This document shows, piece after piece, positions 37,144 to 43,849 of a stretch of DNA of 64,000 bases. The notes under the pieces are model-generated. The model was not told the origin of the DNA and did no database searches. It worked only from the letters and a program-made list of their open reading frames with translations. The DNA is from Ramlibacter tataouinensis (GTDB taxonomy: Bacteria; Pseudomonadota; Gammaproteobacteria; Burkholderiales; Burkholderiaceae_C), in contig DIZF01000066.1 of assembly GCA_002427815.1 (NCBI GenBank), positions 35,003 through 99,002 of the forward strand. Reading direction: 5' to 3'. Positions within the stretch are counted from its first letter, which is position 1. Each line of letters starts with the position of its first letter. Position numbers and translations under genes: made by a program.

Positions 37144-39041
37144 GTGTGCCGTGCATGGCACGAATCCCGCCGGGTGCAAGTCCCGGTACCAAGTATCAGC
37201 AGAGCCGGAGGTTAGCCAAAGGGCAAGTGCGTCGTCGCGAGGGGGGGTGCGGAGGAAGCTCAAGGCGAAATCGCGGGGCGATGAACAAAAACCGGATATG
37301 AGGCGTGATGCATTCGGGGCGAGCGGGCACGTGACCGCCAAGCCCTCCATCTGCAACAGCGGCGGCGACGCCGTGGTGGATGCATTTTGTAAATCCGGCG
37401 CCTATGCGAGGAAGGATTCGTGTCTTACCACGGGAGATCTGCCCGGTGTCACTGCGGCGAGAGAAGCGGCGACTGAAGGTTGGGAAACCGGCTTTGACCG
37501 CTGGGCAGAAGTCAGCAAAGGGCGTACGAGGCCGGGGGCTCCCGGCCAAAGGCCCGAACGTAGCGAGAGCTGGGCACTGACATGAAGGGCGGCGGGACTG
37601 CACCAGACCTGCGAGGCGGGCCACACGGCTCGCTCTCGGCCGAGGCAGCGATGCCCCGGAGTGAACCCGGGGCCAATGACGGTCAGACAGCCCAGTCGAT
37701 GCATGGCGAGTTGCTCGCGCGCGTTCTCAAACGCGCCAACCTGCAACGCGCCCTCAAGCAAGTGCGCCATAACAAAGGCGCGCCGGGCGTCGACGGCATG
37801 AGCGTCGATGAACTACCCCAGTATCTGAAGCACCATTGGCTGGAGCTTCGCGCGCAACTGGAGGCGGGCAGCTACTGCCCGCAGCCGGTACGCCGCGTGG
37901 AAATCGACAAGGACGATGGCCGCAAGCGGATGCTGGGAATTCCCACCGTGCTGGACAGATTTCTCCAGCAGGCCATTGCGCAGATCGTGAGTGCGCAGTG
38001 GGAGCCACACTTCCACCACCACAGCTACGGCTTTCGGCCCAAGCGCTCGGCCCACCAGGCCGTGCGCGAACTGCAGGCCCAAGTCCAGGCTGGGCGCAAC
38101 TGGGTGGTTGATCTTGATCTGGAATCTTTCTTCGATCGAGTCAACCACGACCGGCTTGTGCACCGGCTTGCAACGCATGTGCCCGACGCGGCACTGCTCA
38201 AGCTGATACGCCGCTTCCTGAAAGCCGGTGCGTGGGTGGACGGGCACGTGCAAGCCAGCGCCCGGGGCGTTCCGCAAGGCGGTCCCCTATCACCGGTGCT
38301 GGCGAACGTCCTGCTCGACGAGATGGACTGGGAATTGCACCGGCGTGGCCACCGCTTTGCGAGGTATGCCGACGACTGCAATATTGCAGTGGCCAGTGAG
38401 CGTGCCGGCAAGCGGGTGATGGCTAGCGTAACGCGCTGGATCGAAGAGTCACTGCGGCTCACAGTGAATTCACGCAAAAGCGCTGTGGACAGGCCCTGGA
38501 ACCGCAAGTTCCTGGGCTTCACGCTCACTCGCCGGGACAAGAGACTGAAGGTGGCCGAACAGGCCATCGACAAACTCAAGGACCGCGTGCGCGAGTTGAG
38601 CCGTCGTACACGAGGCCACCGCTTGGACGCGATCGTGGCAGAGCTGAGGACTACCCTGCTTGGTTGGAAAGCGTACTTCGGCATCGCCGAGGTGTTGAGC
38701 CCTCTGCGCGACGTGGACAAGTGGATACGACGACGGTTACGATGCTATCAATGGAAGCAGTGGGGACCCAGGGGCTACCGGGAATTGCGCAAACGAGGGG
38801 TGAGCGTGCGAGAAGCATGGAACACCAGCAAGAGCGCGCACGGTCCCTGGCGCCTAGCCCGAACCCCCGCGCTGACGCTGGCGTTGCCGGCGAAATACTT
38901 CAGCCGTTTGGGACTGCCGCAACTGGCCCCTTACCAGGCCTGACTGGCAGTATGTATTCAACGCAACGAACCGCCGTGTACGTGACCCGTACGCACGGTG
39001 GTGTGGGAGGGAGGGGCCGTGAGGCTTCTTCCTATCCCGAT
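37144..39041 (+). mobile_element. Group II intron (class C-like) inserted in attC1
   Basis: The 1898-base element starts with GTGTGCC and ends with AT. It encodes a reverse transcriptase (37582-38943) without an endonuclease domain. Near the 3' end, 38968-39002 forms a domain V-like hairpin (GAACCGCCGTG..CACGGTGGT), then a domain VI-like stem up to CCTATCCCGAT. Removing these bases restores GTTATCC, a perfect core site, which sets the boundaries. Class C introns are known to prefer hairpin targets, including attC sites. It has the same orientation as the cassette genes. Confidence 0.85.
37582..38943 (+). CDS. Group II intron-encoded reverse transcriptase/maturase
   Basis: 453-residue intron-encoded protein. 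The RT fingers-palm region has KGAPGVDGMSVDEL, KRMLGIPTVLDRFLQQAI, SYGFRPKRSAHQAV, and the catalytic RYADDCNI (Asp264, Asp265), with PQGGPLSPVLANVLLDEMD before it. A maturase X/GIIM-type region follows (WKAYFGIAEVLSPLRDVDKWIRRRLRCYQWKQWG). No HNH endonuclease is present, as in class C introns. It acts in splicing and retrohoming of the host intron. The ATG at 37582 was taken; the first 30 residues (KGGGTAPDLRGG) are typical for this subgroup. Confidence 0.95.
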   Translation: MKGGGTAPDLRGGPHGSLSAEAAMPRSEPGANDGQTAQSMHGELLARVLKRANLQRALKQVRHNKGAPGVDGMSVDELPQYLKHHWLELRAQLEAGSYCPQPVRRVEIDKDDGRKRMLGIPTVLDRFLQQAIAQIVSAQWEPHFHHHSYGFRPKRSAHQAVRELQAQVQAGRNWVVDLDLESFFDRVNHDRLVHRLATHVPDAALLKLIRRFLKAGAWVDGHVQASARGVPQGGPLSPVLANVLLDEMDWELHRRGHRFARYADDCNIAVASERAGKRVMASVTRWIEESLRLTVNSRKSAVDRPWNRKFLGFTLTRRDKRLKVAEQAIDKLKDRVRELSRRTRGHRLDAIVAELRTTLLGWKAYFGIAEVLSPLRDVDKWIRRRLRCYQWKQWGPRGYRELRKRGVSVREAWNTSKSAHGPWRLARTPALTLALPAKYFSRLGLPQLAPYQA

Positions 39042-39070
39042 TATCCGTCGAGTGGTGTCGACGTAGCGCC

Positions 39071-39367
39071 TCAGCGATCTTTCCAATATCCTGGGCGCCT
39101 ACGGTGATGCGCAATAGCAAAGACGGTCACATTCCGGTCGACGACCTCATACATCACCGTGTACGGGAAATGCTTGCAGTGGTAGTGCCTGGTGCCATCC
39201 CCGTCTGCGGGCCAGTCTCTCGCCGTTTCGCTCAAACCATCGATGGCATCGAACAGCTCGACCCGAAACGCATCGGCGGCAATTGGGCTTCGGTCGAAAT
39301 ACCAGAGGAATGCCTCGCGCGCCTCTGCCTCCGCTTCGGGCAGTACTTCAACGTCGAAGGAACTCAC
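39071..39367 (-). CDS. ParE/RelE-superfamily toxin (cassette 2)
   Basis: 98-residue type II toxin. The N-terminal FDVEVLPEAEAEAREAFLWYFDRSPIAADAFRVELFDAI is the ParE helical hairpin, and HYHCKHFPYTVMYEVVDRNVTVFAIAHHRRRPGYWKDR is the C-terminal sheet ending in the usual H..R.P.YW. ParE proteins poison gyrase; RelE relatives cleave mRNA, and sequence alone does not decide. The ATG overlaps the antitoxin stop by 4 bases. It is transcribed against the array direction, so it relies on its own promoter. Confidence 0.88.
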   Translation of the reverse strand: MSSFDVEVLPEAEAEAREAFLWYFDRSPIAADAFRVELFDAIDGLSETARDWPADGDGTRHYHCKHFPYTVMYEVVDRNVTVFAIAHHRRRPGYWKDR

Positions 39368-39588
39368 AGGGAGCTAAGGCGCTGGCGAACTTCAGCCCAG
39401 GGAGCGGCTTGCACTCGCCCGGCACGCAACTCCGCGCGGCGTCGGTTTACCTCGGCGCGCCACAGCTCAGAGACCGTCGCCTCGTCGGCCGTTTCGAGGC
39501 TGTCGAGGAGAGCAACCGCCAAGGCTGAGCGCTCCTCGACCGGAAGGCCGAGGACCTCGTCCAGAAGGTGGTCTACACGCGCATTCAT
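39364..39588 (-). CDS. Addiction-module antitoxin (cassette 2)
   Basis: 74-residue protein of the putative addiction-module component family: VDHLLDEVLGLPVEERSALAVALLDSLE, then ELWRAEVNRRRAELRAGRVQAAPWAEVRQRL. It is the first gene of the pair, overlapping the toxin start by 4 bases, as expected for neutralisation by excess antitoxin. Start ATG at 39588; an upstream in-frame extension to 39651 would cross the attC side and is unlikely. A TGCTAGACT extended -10-like box lies just upstream on the minus strand. Confidence 0.85.
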   Translation of the reverse strand: MNARVDHLLDEVLGLPVEERSALAVALLDSLETADEATVSELWRAEVNRRRAELRAGRVQAAPWAEVRQRLSSL

Positions 39589-39633
39589 GGGGTTCAGTCT
39601 AGCACCGCGGGTGTCGTGCGGGAAGGGCTCGAC

Positions 39634-39722
39634 GGATAACATATCAGTCAACGCGGACGCCCAATGGCGTCCCGCCGCTGCGCGGCGTCCTCTTGGGCGC
39701 CGGTTACTTTCATTCGTTATCC
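39634..39722 (+). other. attC2 recombination site
   Basis: R'' GGATAAC (39634-39640) and R' GTTATCC (39716-39722) are exact reverse complements. Between them lie CAGTCAACGCGGACGCCCAA and TTGGGCGCCGGTTAC arms and an inner CGCCGCTGCGCGGCG hairpin. It is 89 bases long, and ends cassette 2 and starts cassette 3. Confidence 0.9.
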
Positions 39723-39744
39723 CTGGACCGGGGAGCCTCGCGAC

Positions 39745-39773
39745 TTGACATATAGTACGTTTAAACGTACGAT
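39745..39773 (+). promoter_or_regulatory. Promoter with 16-bp palindromic operator for yefM-yoeB
   Basis: TTGACA (39745-39750) and TACGAT (39768-39773) are separated by 17 bases. The perfect palindrome GTACGTTTAAACGTAC (39755-39770) fills the spacer and touches the -10. This is a likely autoregulatory site for the antitoxin/toxin complex, 25 bases before the antitoxin ATG. Confidence 0.75.
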
Positions 39774-39797
39774 TGGCGCCATTTCGAGAGAATCATC

Positions 39798-40043
39798 ATG
39801 GCTATTCCCATTACAGCAAGTGCGGCGCGCGCCAGCCTGTACCGCTTGATCGACGAGGCCAGTCAGTCCCATCGTCCAGTGCTGATCGCAGGCAAGCGCG
39901 CTAGCGCCGTGCTCCTGTCGGCCGAGGATTGGGAGGCGATCCAAGAGACGCTGTATCTTCTTTCTGTTCCGGGCATGCGCGAATCTATCAAGAAGGGCAT
40001 GGCTGAGCCGTTGGACAAGAGCGCCAGAGAAGTCAAGTGGTGA
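39798..40043 (+). CDS. YefM/Phd-family antitoxin (cassette 3)
   Basis: 81-residue antitoxin: MAIPITASAARASLYRLIDEASQSHRPVLIAGKRASAVLLSAEDWEAIQETLYLLSVPG is the Phd/YefM DNA-binding fold, and the acidic/hydrophobic tail would cover the toxin. It is transcribed from a strong, palindrome-containing promoter in its own cassette. The stop overlaps the toxin start region (GTGA). It neutralises the following YoeB-like toxin and represses the promoter. Confidence 0.9.
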   Translation: MAIPITASAARASLYRLIDEASQSHRPVLIAGKRASAVLLSAEDWEAIQETLYLLSVPGMRESIKKGMAEPLDKSAREVKW

Positions 40044-40303
40044 AGTGGCAGGTCGTCTTCGCGAAACACGCACTCAAGGACGCCAAGAAGCTCAAAGCGG
40101 CGGGACTGAAGGAGAAGGCTCAGGAATTGCTGCAAGTGCTGGCCACTGATCCGTTCCAGAATCCACCGGCGTACGAAAAATTGGTTGGCGATCTTGAGGG
40201 CACGTATTCGCGGCGCATCAACATCCAGCATCGCCTGGTCTACGAAGTGTTCAAGAAAGAGCGCATCGTACGGGTCCTTCGTATGTGGACGCACTACGAA
40301 TGA
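40040..40303 (+). CDS. YoeB/Txe-family toxin (cassette 3)
   Basis: 87-residue ribosome-dependent mRNA endonuclease-like toxin. WQVVFAKHALKDAKKLKAAGLKEKAQELLQVL and YEKLVGDLEGTYSRRINIQHRLVYEVF followed by the terminal MWTHYE match YoeB/Txe, including the catalytic Arg-Arg and terminal His-Tyr. Start is GTG at 40040 (or the adjacent GTG at 40037), overlapping the antitoxin stop. It lies just ahead of attC3. Confidence 0.9.
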   Translation: MKWQVVFAKHALKDAKKLKAAGLKEKAQELLQVLATDPFQNPPAYEKLVGDLEGTYSRRINIQHRLVYEVFKKERIVRVLRMWTHYE

Positions 40304-40310
40304 ACTCGAG

Positions 40311-40400
40311 GGATAACATGCCCGTCAACGCGAACGCCCACGGGCGTCCGCGCGTTGCGCGCGCATCTTTCCCTGGTCGCCGGTTACGTTTACGTTATAG
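40311..40400 (+). other. attC3 recombination site
   Basis: R'' GGATAAC (40311-40317) and R' GTTATAG (40394-40400). The arms CCCGTCAACGCGAACGC and GTCGCCGGTTACG and the inner CGCGCGTTGCGCGCG hairpin resemble attC2. It is 90 bases long, and ends cassette 3 and starts the BrnTA cassette. Confidence 0.88.
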
Positions 40401-40414
40401 GGCGGGCCAAGCGC

Positions 40415-40442
40415 TTGACGTACATACATAGTGTATATACAC
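40415..40442 (+). promoter_or_regulatory. Promoter/operator for brnTA
   Basis: TTGACG (40415-40420) is followed by a perfect 12-bp palindrome GTGTATATACAC (40431-40442) that contains possible -10 hexamers (TATATA or TATACA). The BrnT ATG is at 40450, so the transcript may be leaderless or nearly so. The palindrome is a likely site for BrnA autoregulation. Confidence 0.6.
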
Positions 40443-40449
40443 CAGGCGC

Positions 40450-40725
40450 ATGGAGTTCACGTGGTCGGAAGCGAAGCGGACCGCCAATCTCAAGGCACAC
40501 GGGCTCGACTTCGTCGATGCGGCGTTTGTATTTGAGGGTGTGACGTTCACCTTCGAAGACGATCGGTTTTCCTGCGGTGAGCAGCGCTTCGTCACGCCTG
40601 GGCTGCTTGCTGGCATTCCCGTCTCAGTAGTTCATACGGAGAGTGAAAATGAAATCCGCATCATCTCGTTCCGCAAAGCCACAAACCGCGAAGCGCAAAT
40701 CTACTGCAATGAAATCCAGGACTGA
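40450..40725 (+). CDS. brnT: BrnT-family toxin (cassette 4)
   Basis: 91-residue toxin of the BrnT family: MEFTWSEAKRTANLKAHGLDFVDAAFVFEG, TFEDDRFSCGEQRFVTPGLLAGIPVSVVHTESENEIRIISFRKATNREAQIY. The family core (W...K...N..KHG..F..A..VF, and R.IS.R.A...E...Y) is complete. BrnT is a RelE-fold ribonuclease. No ribosome site is evident. The toxin gene precedes the antitoxin, the normal BrnTA order. Its 3' end overlaps brnA by 77 bases. Confidence 0.92.
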   Translation: MEFTWSEAKRTANLKAHGLDFVDAAFVFEGVTFTFEDDRFSCGEQRFVTPGLLAGIPVSVVHTESENEIRIISFRKATNREAQIYCNEIQD

Positions 40726-40963
40726 CTGGGCTCGCCTCAAGGCAACTGGTAGCGCTGCCGCACCAACCGAAGAGCATCCGGAAGCCAGCGTTGCCCATAT
40801 CGTGCGTGGAGTCGTTCGACGTGGGCTACAGCCTCTTCCGTCCAAAGCGTCCATCTCGCTGCGGGTAGACCAAGACGTTCTGGAGTGGTTCAAGGCGCAA
40901 GGCCCCGGCTATCAAACCCGCATCAACACCGTGCTACGGGCATTTCGTGACGCATCGGTATAA
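40649..40963 (+). CDS. brnA: BrnA-family antitoxin (cassette 4)
   Basis: 104-residue antitoxin with a basic N-terminus (KSASSRSAKPQTAKRKSTAMKSRTDWARLKA) and a C-terminal ribbon-helix-helix (KASISLRVDQDVLEWFKAQGPGYQTRINTVLRAFRDA). It binds BrnT and the promoter. ATG at 40649, or a GTG at 40643 for two more residues, both inside the brnT 3' end. The stop codon TAA is part of the attC4 R'' motif. Confidence 0.9.
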   Translation: MKSASSRSAKPQTAKRKSTAMKSRTDWARLKATGSAAAPTEEHPEASVAHIVRGVVRRGLQPLPSKASISLRVDQDVLEWFKAQGPGYQTRINTVLRAFRDASV

Positions 40964-41040
40964 CTGGTCGACACGGACACGAAGCAGAGGGCTGCCGCTT
41001 CGCGGCGTGTGCTGCGTGCCGGTCAGTTCCAACGGTCAGA
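40958..41040 (+). other. attC4 recombination site, degenerate
   Basis: R'' GTATAAC (40958-40964) and arms GGTCGACACGGACAC and GTGCCGGTCAGTTCC are attC-like, with an inner GCCGCTTCGCGGC hairpin. The terminal core reads GGTCAGAG instead of GTTRRRY, so one key T is lost. Recombination here would be poor even with an active integrase. Confidence 0.65.
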
Positions 41041-41044
41041 GCGC

Positions 41045-41611
41045 ATGAACGTCATCACCGCCGGCAGTCTCACGCTGGAGCCACAGGTGGCGGCACATGC
41101 GGAGGAGATGTTGGTCGTCCTCGGCGACCCCGCGATCTACCAGTACGAGGGCGAACCGCCTCCGTCGCTCGAGTGGTTGCGGGCTCGCTATGCAAGACTC
41201 GAATCCAGATTGTCCCCCGAGGGGCACGAGCAGTGGCTCAACTGGGTCATCCGCCTTCCGGCGTCTGGGCTCATTGGTTATGTCCAGGCCACAGTGCAAC
41301 CGGACAATCGGGCCGCAATTGCCTACGTGCTGTCCAGCGCGTACTGGGGTCGCGGGCTTGCGCGCCAGGCCGTGCAGGCAATGGTCGCGGAGCTTGTCGA
41401 GCACTACCAGGTTCGCGAGCTGGCCGCGGTGCTCAAGCGCGAGAACCAGCGCTCGCTAGGGCTTCTTCAGCGGCTTGGATTCTCACTGGCTTCCCCCGAG
41501 CAGCATACCGAGCTTCTGGTTGCGCGCGACGAGGTGCTGATGCAACGCACTTCGGCGCCGGCTGAGCGCGAACCTTGGGCGTCACCCAACCCTGCGAGGA
41601 GACTCACTTGA
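41045..41611 (+). CDS. GNAT-family N-acetyltransferase (integron region)
   Basis: 188-residue RimJ/RimL-like acetyltransferase. LTLEPQVAAHAEEMLVVLGDPAIYQYEGEPP is the N-terminal part. The acetyl-CoA site is IAYVLSSAYWGRGLARQAVQAMV, with the variant R/Q-x-x-G-x-G/A (WGRGLA), followed by VLKRENQRSLGLLQRLGF. The substrate is unknown; relatives acetylate amino groups of proteins, drugs or small amines. The ATG lies just after attC4. Its stop overlaps the racemase TTG start. Confidence 0.85.
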   Translation: MNVITAGSLTLEPQVAAHAEEMLVVLGDPAIYQYEGEPPPSLEWLRARYARLESRLSPEGHEQWLNWVIRLPASGLIGYVQATVQPDNRAAIAYVLSSAYWGRGLARQAVQAMVAELVEHYQVRELAAVLKRENQRSLGLLQRLGFSLASPEQHTELLVARDEVLMQRTSAPAEREPWASPNPARRLT

Positions 41612-42306
41612 AAGTCATCGGTCTGATCGGCGGCATGAGCTGGGAGTCCACAGTCCCGTATTACCGTCAAGTCAACGAGACGGTCAGGGAGCGCCTGGGT
41701 GGCCTCCACTCCGCAAAGATCGTTCTCTACAGCGTCGACTTCCATGAAATTGAACGATTGCAGCACGCCGGAAACTGGGATGCCGCCGGCAAAGTACTGG
41801 GTGAGGCCGCCCGCGCACTCGAGTCCGCCGGCGCCGATTTCCTCGTGCTTTGCACGAACACCATGCACAAGGTTGCTCCAGCGATTGAATCGGCCGTGCG
41901 CATTCCGTTGTTCCACATTGCCGACCCTACAGCCGACGAGATCAAGCAAGCCGGCTTCTCGGCGGTCGGCTTGCTGGGTACCCGCTTCACCATGGAGCAG
42001 GAGTTCTATACGGATCGACTCCGTGAACGACACGGGCTTCGCGTGCTGACACCGAAGCAGGAAGACCGCGAAGTCGTGCATCGTGTCATCTACGAAGAGC
42101 TCTGCCTCGGAAAAGTCCTTCCTGAATCGCGCCTCGAGTACCGGAGAATCATTTCCGGCCTGGTGGCCCAAGGGGCGGAGGCGGTCATTCTGGGTTGCAC
42201 GGAGATCTCGCTTCTGGTCGGGCAGCAGGATTCGGACGTTCCGCTGTTCGACACAACGAGCATTCACGCTCGCAGGGCCGCCGAATGGGCGCTCTCTTCA
42301 GCATGA
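41608..42306 (+). CDS. Aspartate/glutamate racemase family protein
   Basis: 232-residue cofactor-independent racemase. The two catalytic cysteines are Cys82 (FLVLCTNTMHK) and Cys197 (VILGCTEISLL). IGLIGGMSWESTVPYYRQVNE at the N-terminus and FHIADPTADEI are family landmarks of the YgeA/aspartate racemase group. It starts at TTG 41608, overlapping the GNAT stop (TTGA) with gaggaga ahead. The pairing with GNAT suggests a two-gene unit acting on amino acids. No convincing attC follows it. Confidence 0.88.
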   Translation: MKVIGLIGGMSWESTVPYYRQVNETVRERLGGLHSAKIVLYSVDFHEIERLQHAGNWDAAGKVLGEAARALESAGADFLVLCTNTMHKVAPAIESAVRIPLFHIADPTADEIKQAGFSAVGLLGTRFTMEQEFYTDRLRERHGLRVLTPKQEDREVVHRVIYEELCLGKVLPESRLEYRRIISGLVAQGAEAVILGCTEISLLVGQQDSDVPLFDTTSIHARRAAEWALSSA

Positions 42307-42353
42307 CGCGCTAAACTTTGCCGCCCTGTTTCCGACAGGCGGGCCTGGGCATC

Positions 42354-42551
42354 ATGTTTCACACGGTTGCCGCCGCCCTCGGCCTTGCCCTTGTCCTGAT
42401 CAGGCAGGAGTACGCCTTTGTCCCGGAGGCGCTGTTCCGACAGAGGCGTGAGGCCATCCTCCGCTCATTCCTCGACCGCTCGTACATCTACAGCACGGCC
42501 CGGTTCCAGTCCTCCCTGGAAGAGCGCGCCCGTGCCAACCTGCGCCGGTGA
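42354..42551 (+). CDS. Short hypothetical reading frame at integron edge
   Basis: 65 codons from ATG at 42354: MFHTVAAALGLALVLIRQEYAF, then charged LFRQRREAILRSFLDRSYIYSTARFQSSLEERARANLRR. The first 20 residues look like a LysE/RhtB transporter segment, the rest does not. It overlaps the antisense end of the aminotransferase gene by 87 bases. It could be a chimera formed at the junction or a non-gene. No ribosome site is obvious. Confidence 0.25.
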   Translation: MFHTVAAALGLALVLIRQEYAFVPEALFRQRREAILRSFLDRSYIYSTARFQSSLEERARANLRR

Positions 42552-43754
42552 TGGCTGGATCGCTGCGTCGGCAAGACTCATCAGCGCGCGCCGCGTTCCG
42601 CCATCGCCCACCGGGACGCCCAGCGTGACCAGCGCCGCTTCAACGCCGGCAATCGCGCCCAGGATCATGGCGGGATTGCAGTCGCCCAGGTGGCCGATGC
42701 GAAAGGCACGCCCCGTCAGCGGGCCCAGGCCGCCGGCCAGCGCGACCTGGAAGCGGTCGCGCGCCACTGCGCGAAGCGCCTCGACGTCGATGCCCTGGGC
42801 CACGGTGATGGTGGTGACCGAATGGGAGCGGGTGGCCGGGTCCTGCGCGAAGAACCCCAGCGCTCCGCCCTCGCGCCAACCCTCGACGGCGGCCTGCACG
42901 GCGCGTGCCAGTTGCGCGTGGCGGCGCCATACCGCGTCCAGCCCCTCGCTGAAGATCAGGCCCAGTGCCGCCTCCAGCCCCAGCAACAGGTTCTGCGGCG
43001 GCGTTCCACAAAACTTGCGGTAAGACTGCTCGTGCTTGCGACGCGCCCAGTCCCAATAGAAGCGCGGTGAAGGATTGCGCTGGGCGGCGGCCAACGCGGC
43101 CGCATTGACGGCCACGAACCCGAGCCCGGTCGGGCACATCAGTCCCTTCTGCGACGCGCCCACGGCCACGTCCACGCCGGTGTCGTCCATCGCGAACGGC
43201 ACGGCGGCGAGCGTCGAGACCACGTCGGCAACCAGGATCGCCGGGTGGCCGGCGGCGTCGATGGCACAGCGCACCGCGCGCAGGTCGTTGGTGACGCCCG
43301 AAGCGGTGTCGGTGTGGATCGCGAACACGGCCTTGATCGCATGCGCCTTGTCGTCACGCAGGCCTTGCTCGACGGCGGCGACGTCCATCGGCCAGCCTTC
43401 GCGCCAGGGCGTGCGGACCACGCGCCGGCCCAGCGCTTCGGTCTGCACGGCCCACGATTCGCTGAAATGCCCGGTGGCGGGTACCAGCACGGCTTCGCCC
43501 GGCGCCGCCAGGTTTTCGATGACGGCCTCCCAGACGCCGTGGCCGTTGGCGGCGTACATGAAGACGTCGGCTGCGCTGGTATGCAACAGGCGCTTCAGGC
43601 CCTGCTCGCAGGCAACGATGTTGGCATCCACCCGCGGGTCGCCCAGGTCCATGGGCTGCGCGCTCATCGCGTGCAGCACGGCTTCGGGAATCGGTGTGGG
43701 GCCGGGCGAGTGGAGGAAGCGGCGACCGGGGATGCGGGGGTGAGGGTGTGTCAT
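42465..43754 (-). CDS. Class V aminotransferase (serine-glyoxylate/alanine-glyoxylate type), altered C-terminus
   Basis: 429-residue PLP-dependent aminotransferase. RRFLHSPGPTPIPEAVLHAM at the N-terminus, YAANGHGVWEAVIENL and FAIHTDTASGVTNDL are typical. The PLP lysine is Lys203 in VAVGASQKGLMCPTGLG. The final fold element is GRAFRIGHLGDCNPAMILGAIAGVEAALVTLGVPV. Family members end near residue 400, shortly after the ALMSLADAA segment; here about 30 unrelated residues follow, into DNA of the integron edge. The gene ends the minus-strand catabolic cluster, 95 bases after the ALDH gene. It may use glyoxylate or pyruvate as amino acceptor. Confidence 0.88.
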   Translation of the reverse strand: MTHPHPRIPGRRFLHSPGPTPIPEAVLHAMSAQPMDLGDPRVDANIVACEQGLKRLLHTSAADVFMYAANGHGVWEAVIENLAAPGEAVLVPATGHFSESWAVQTEALGRRVVRTPWREGWPMDVAAVEQGLRDDKAHAIKAVFAIHTDTASGVTNDLRAVRCAIDAAGHPAILVADVVSTLAAVPFAMDDTGVDVAVGASQKGLMCPTGLGFVAVNAAALAAAQRNPSPRFYWDWARRKHEQSYRKFCGTPPQNLLLGLEAALGLIFSEGLDAVWRRHAQLARAVQAAVEGWREGGALGFFAQDPATRSHSVTTITVAQGIDVEALRAVARDRFQVALAGGLGPLTGRAFRIGHLGDCNPAMILGAIAGVEAALVTLGVPVGDGGTRRALMSLADAAIQPSPAQVGTGALFQGGLEPGRAVDVRAVEE

Positions 43755-43849
43755 GGAGGGGCTCGGCCAGGAGGGCGCCCGGCAATGGTACCGCCTGCAG
43801 GATGCCGGACGCTGTCCGAACGGCGACCTCGAGGGTCAGGCCGCCGGCC

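Larger units (their letters stand above)
35896..42550 (+). mobile_element. Chromosomal integron with decayed integrase and cassette array
   Basis: The segment holds a truncated integron integrase on the minus strand, an attI-like core at 36522, and cassettes read mainly in the + direction. These carry isochorismatase, a ParE-type toxin-antitoxin pair (reversed), YefM-YoeB, BrnT-BrnA, then a GNAT acetyltransferase with a racemase. attC sites lie at 37079, 39634, 40311 and 40958. Each attC's R'' motif is the reverse complement of the first bases of its own cassette (TTAGAG with CTCTAAC; TTATCC with GGATAAC twice; TTATAG roughly with GTATAAC). That is the rule for genuine cassettes. A group II intron splits attC1. 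The right boundary, near 42550, is inferred. Confidence 0.85.
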
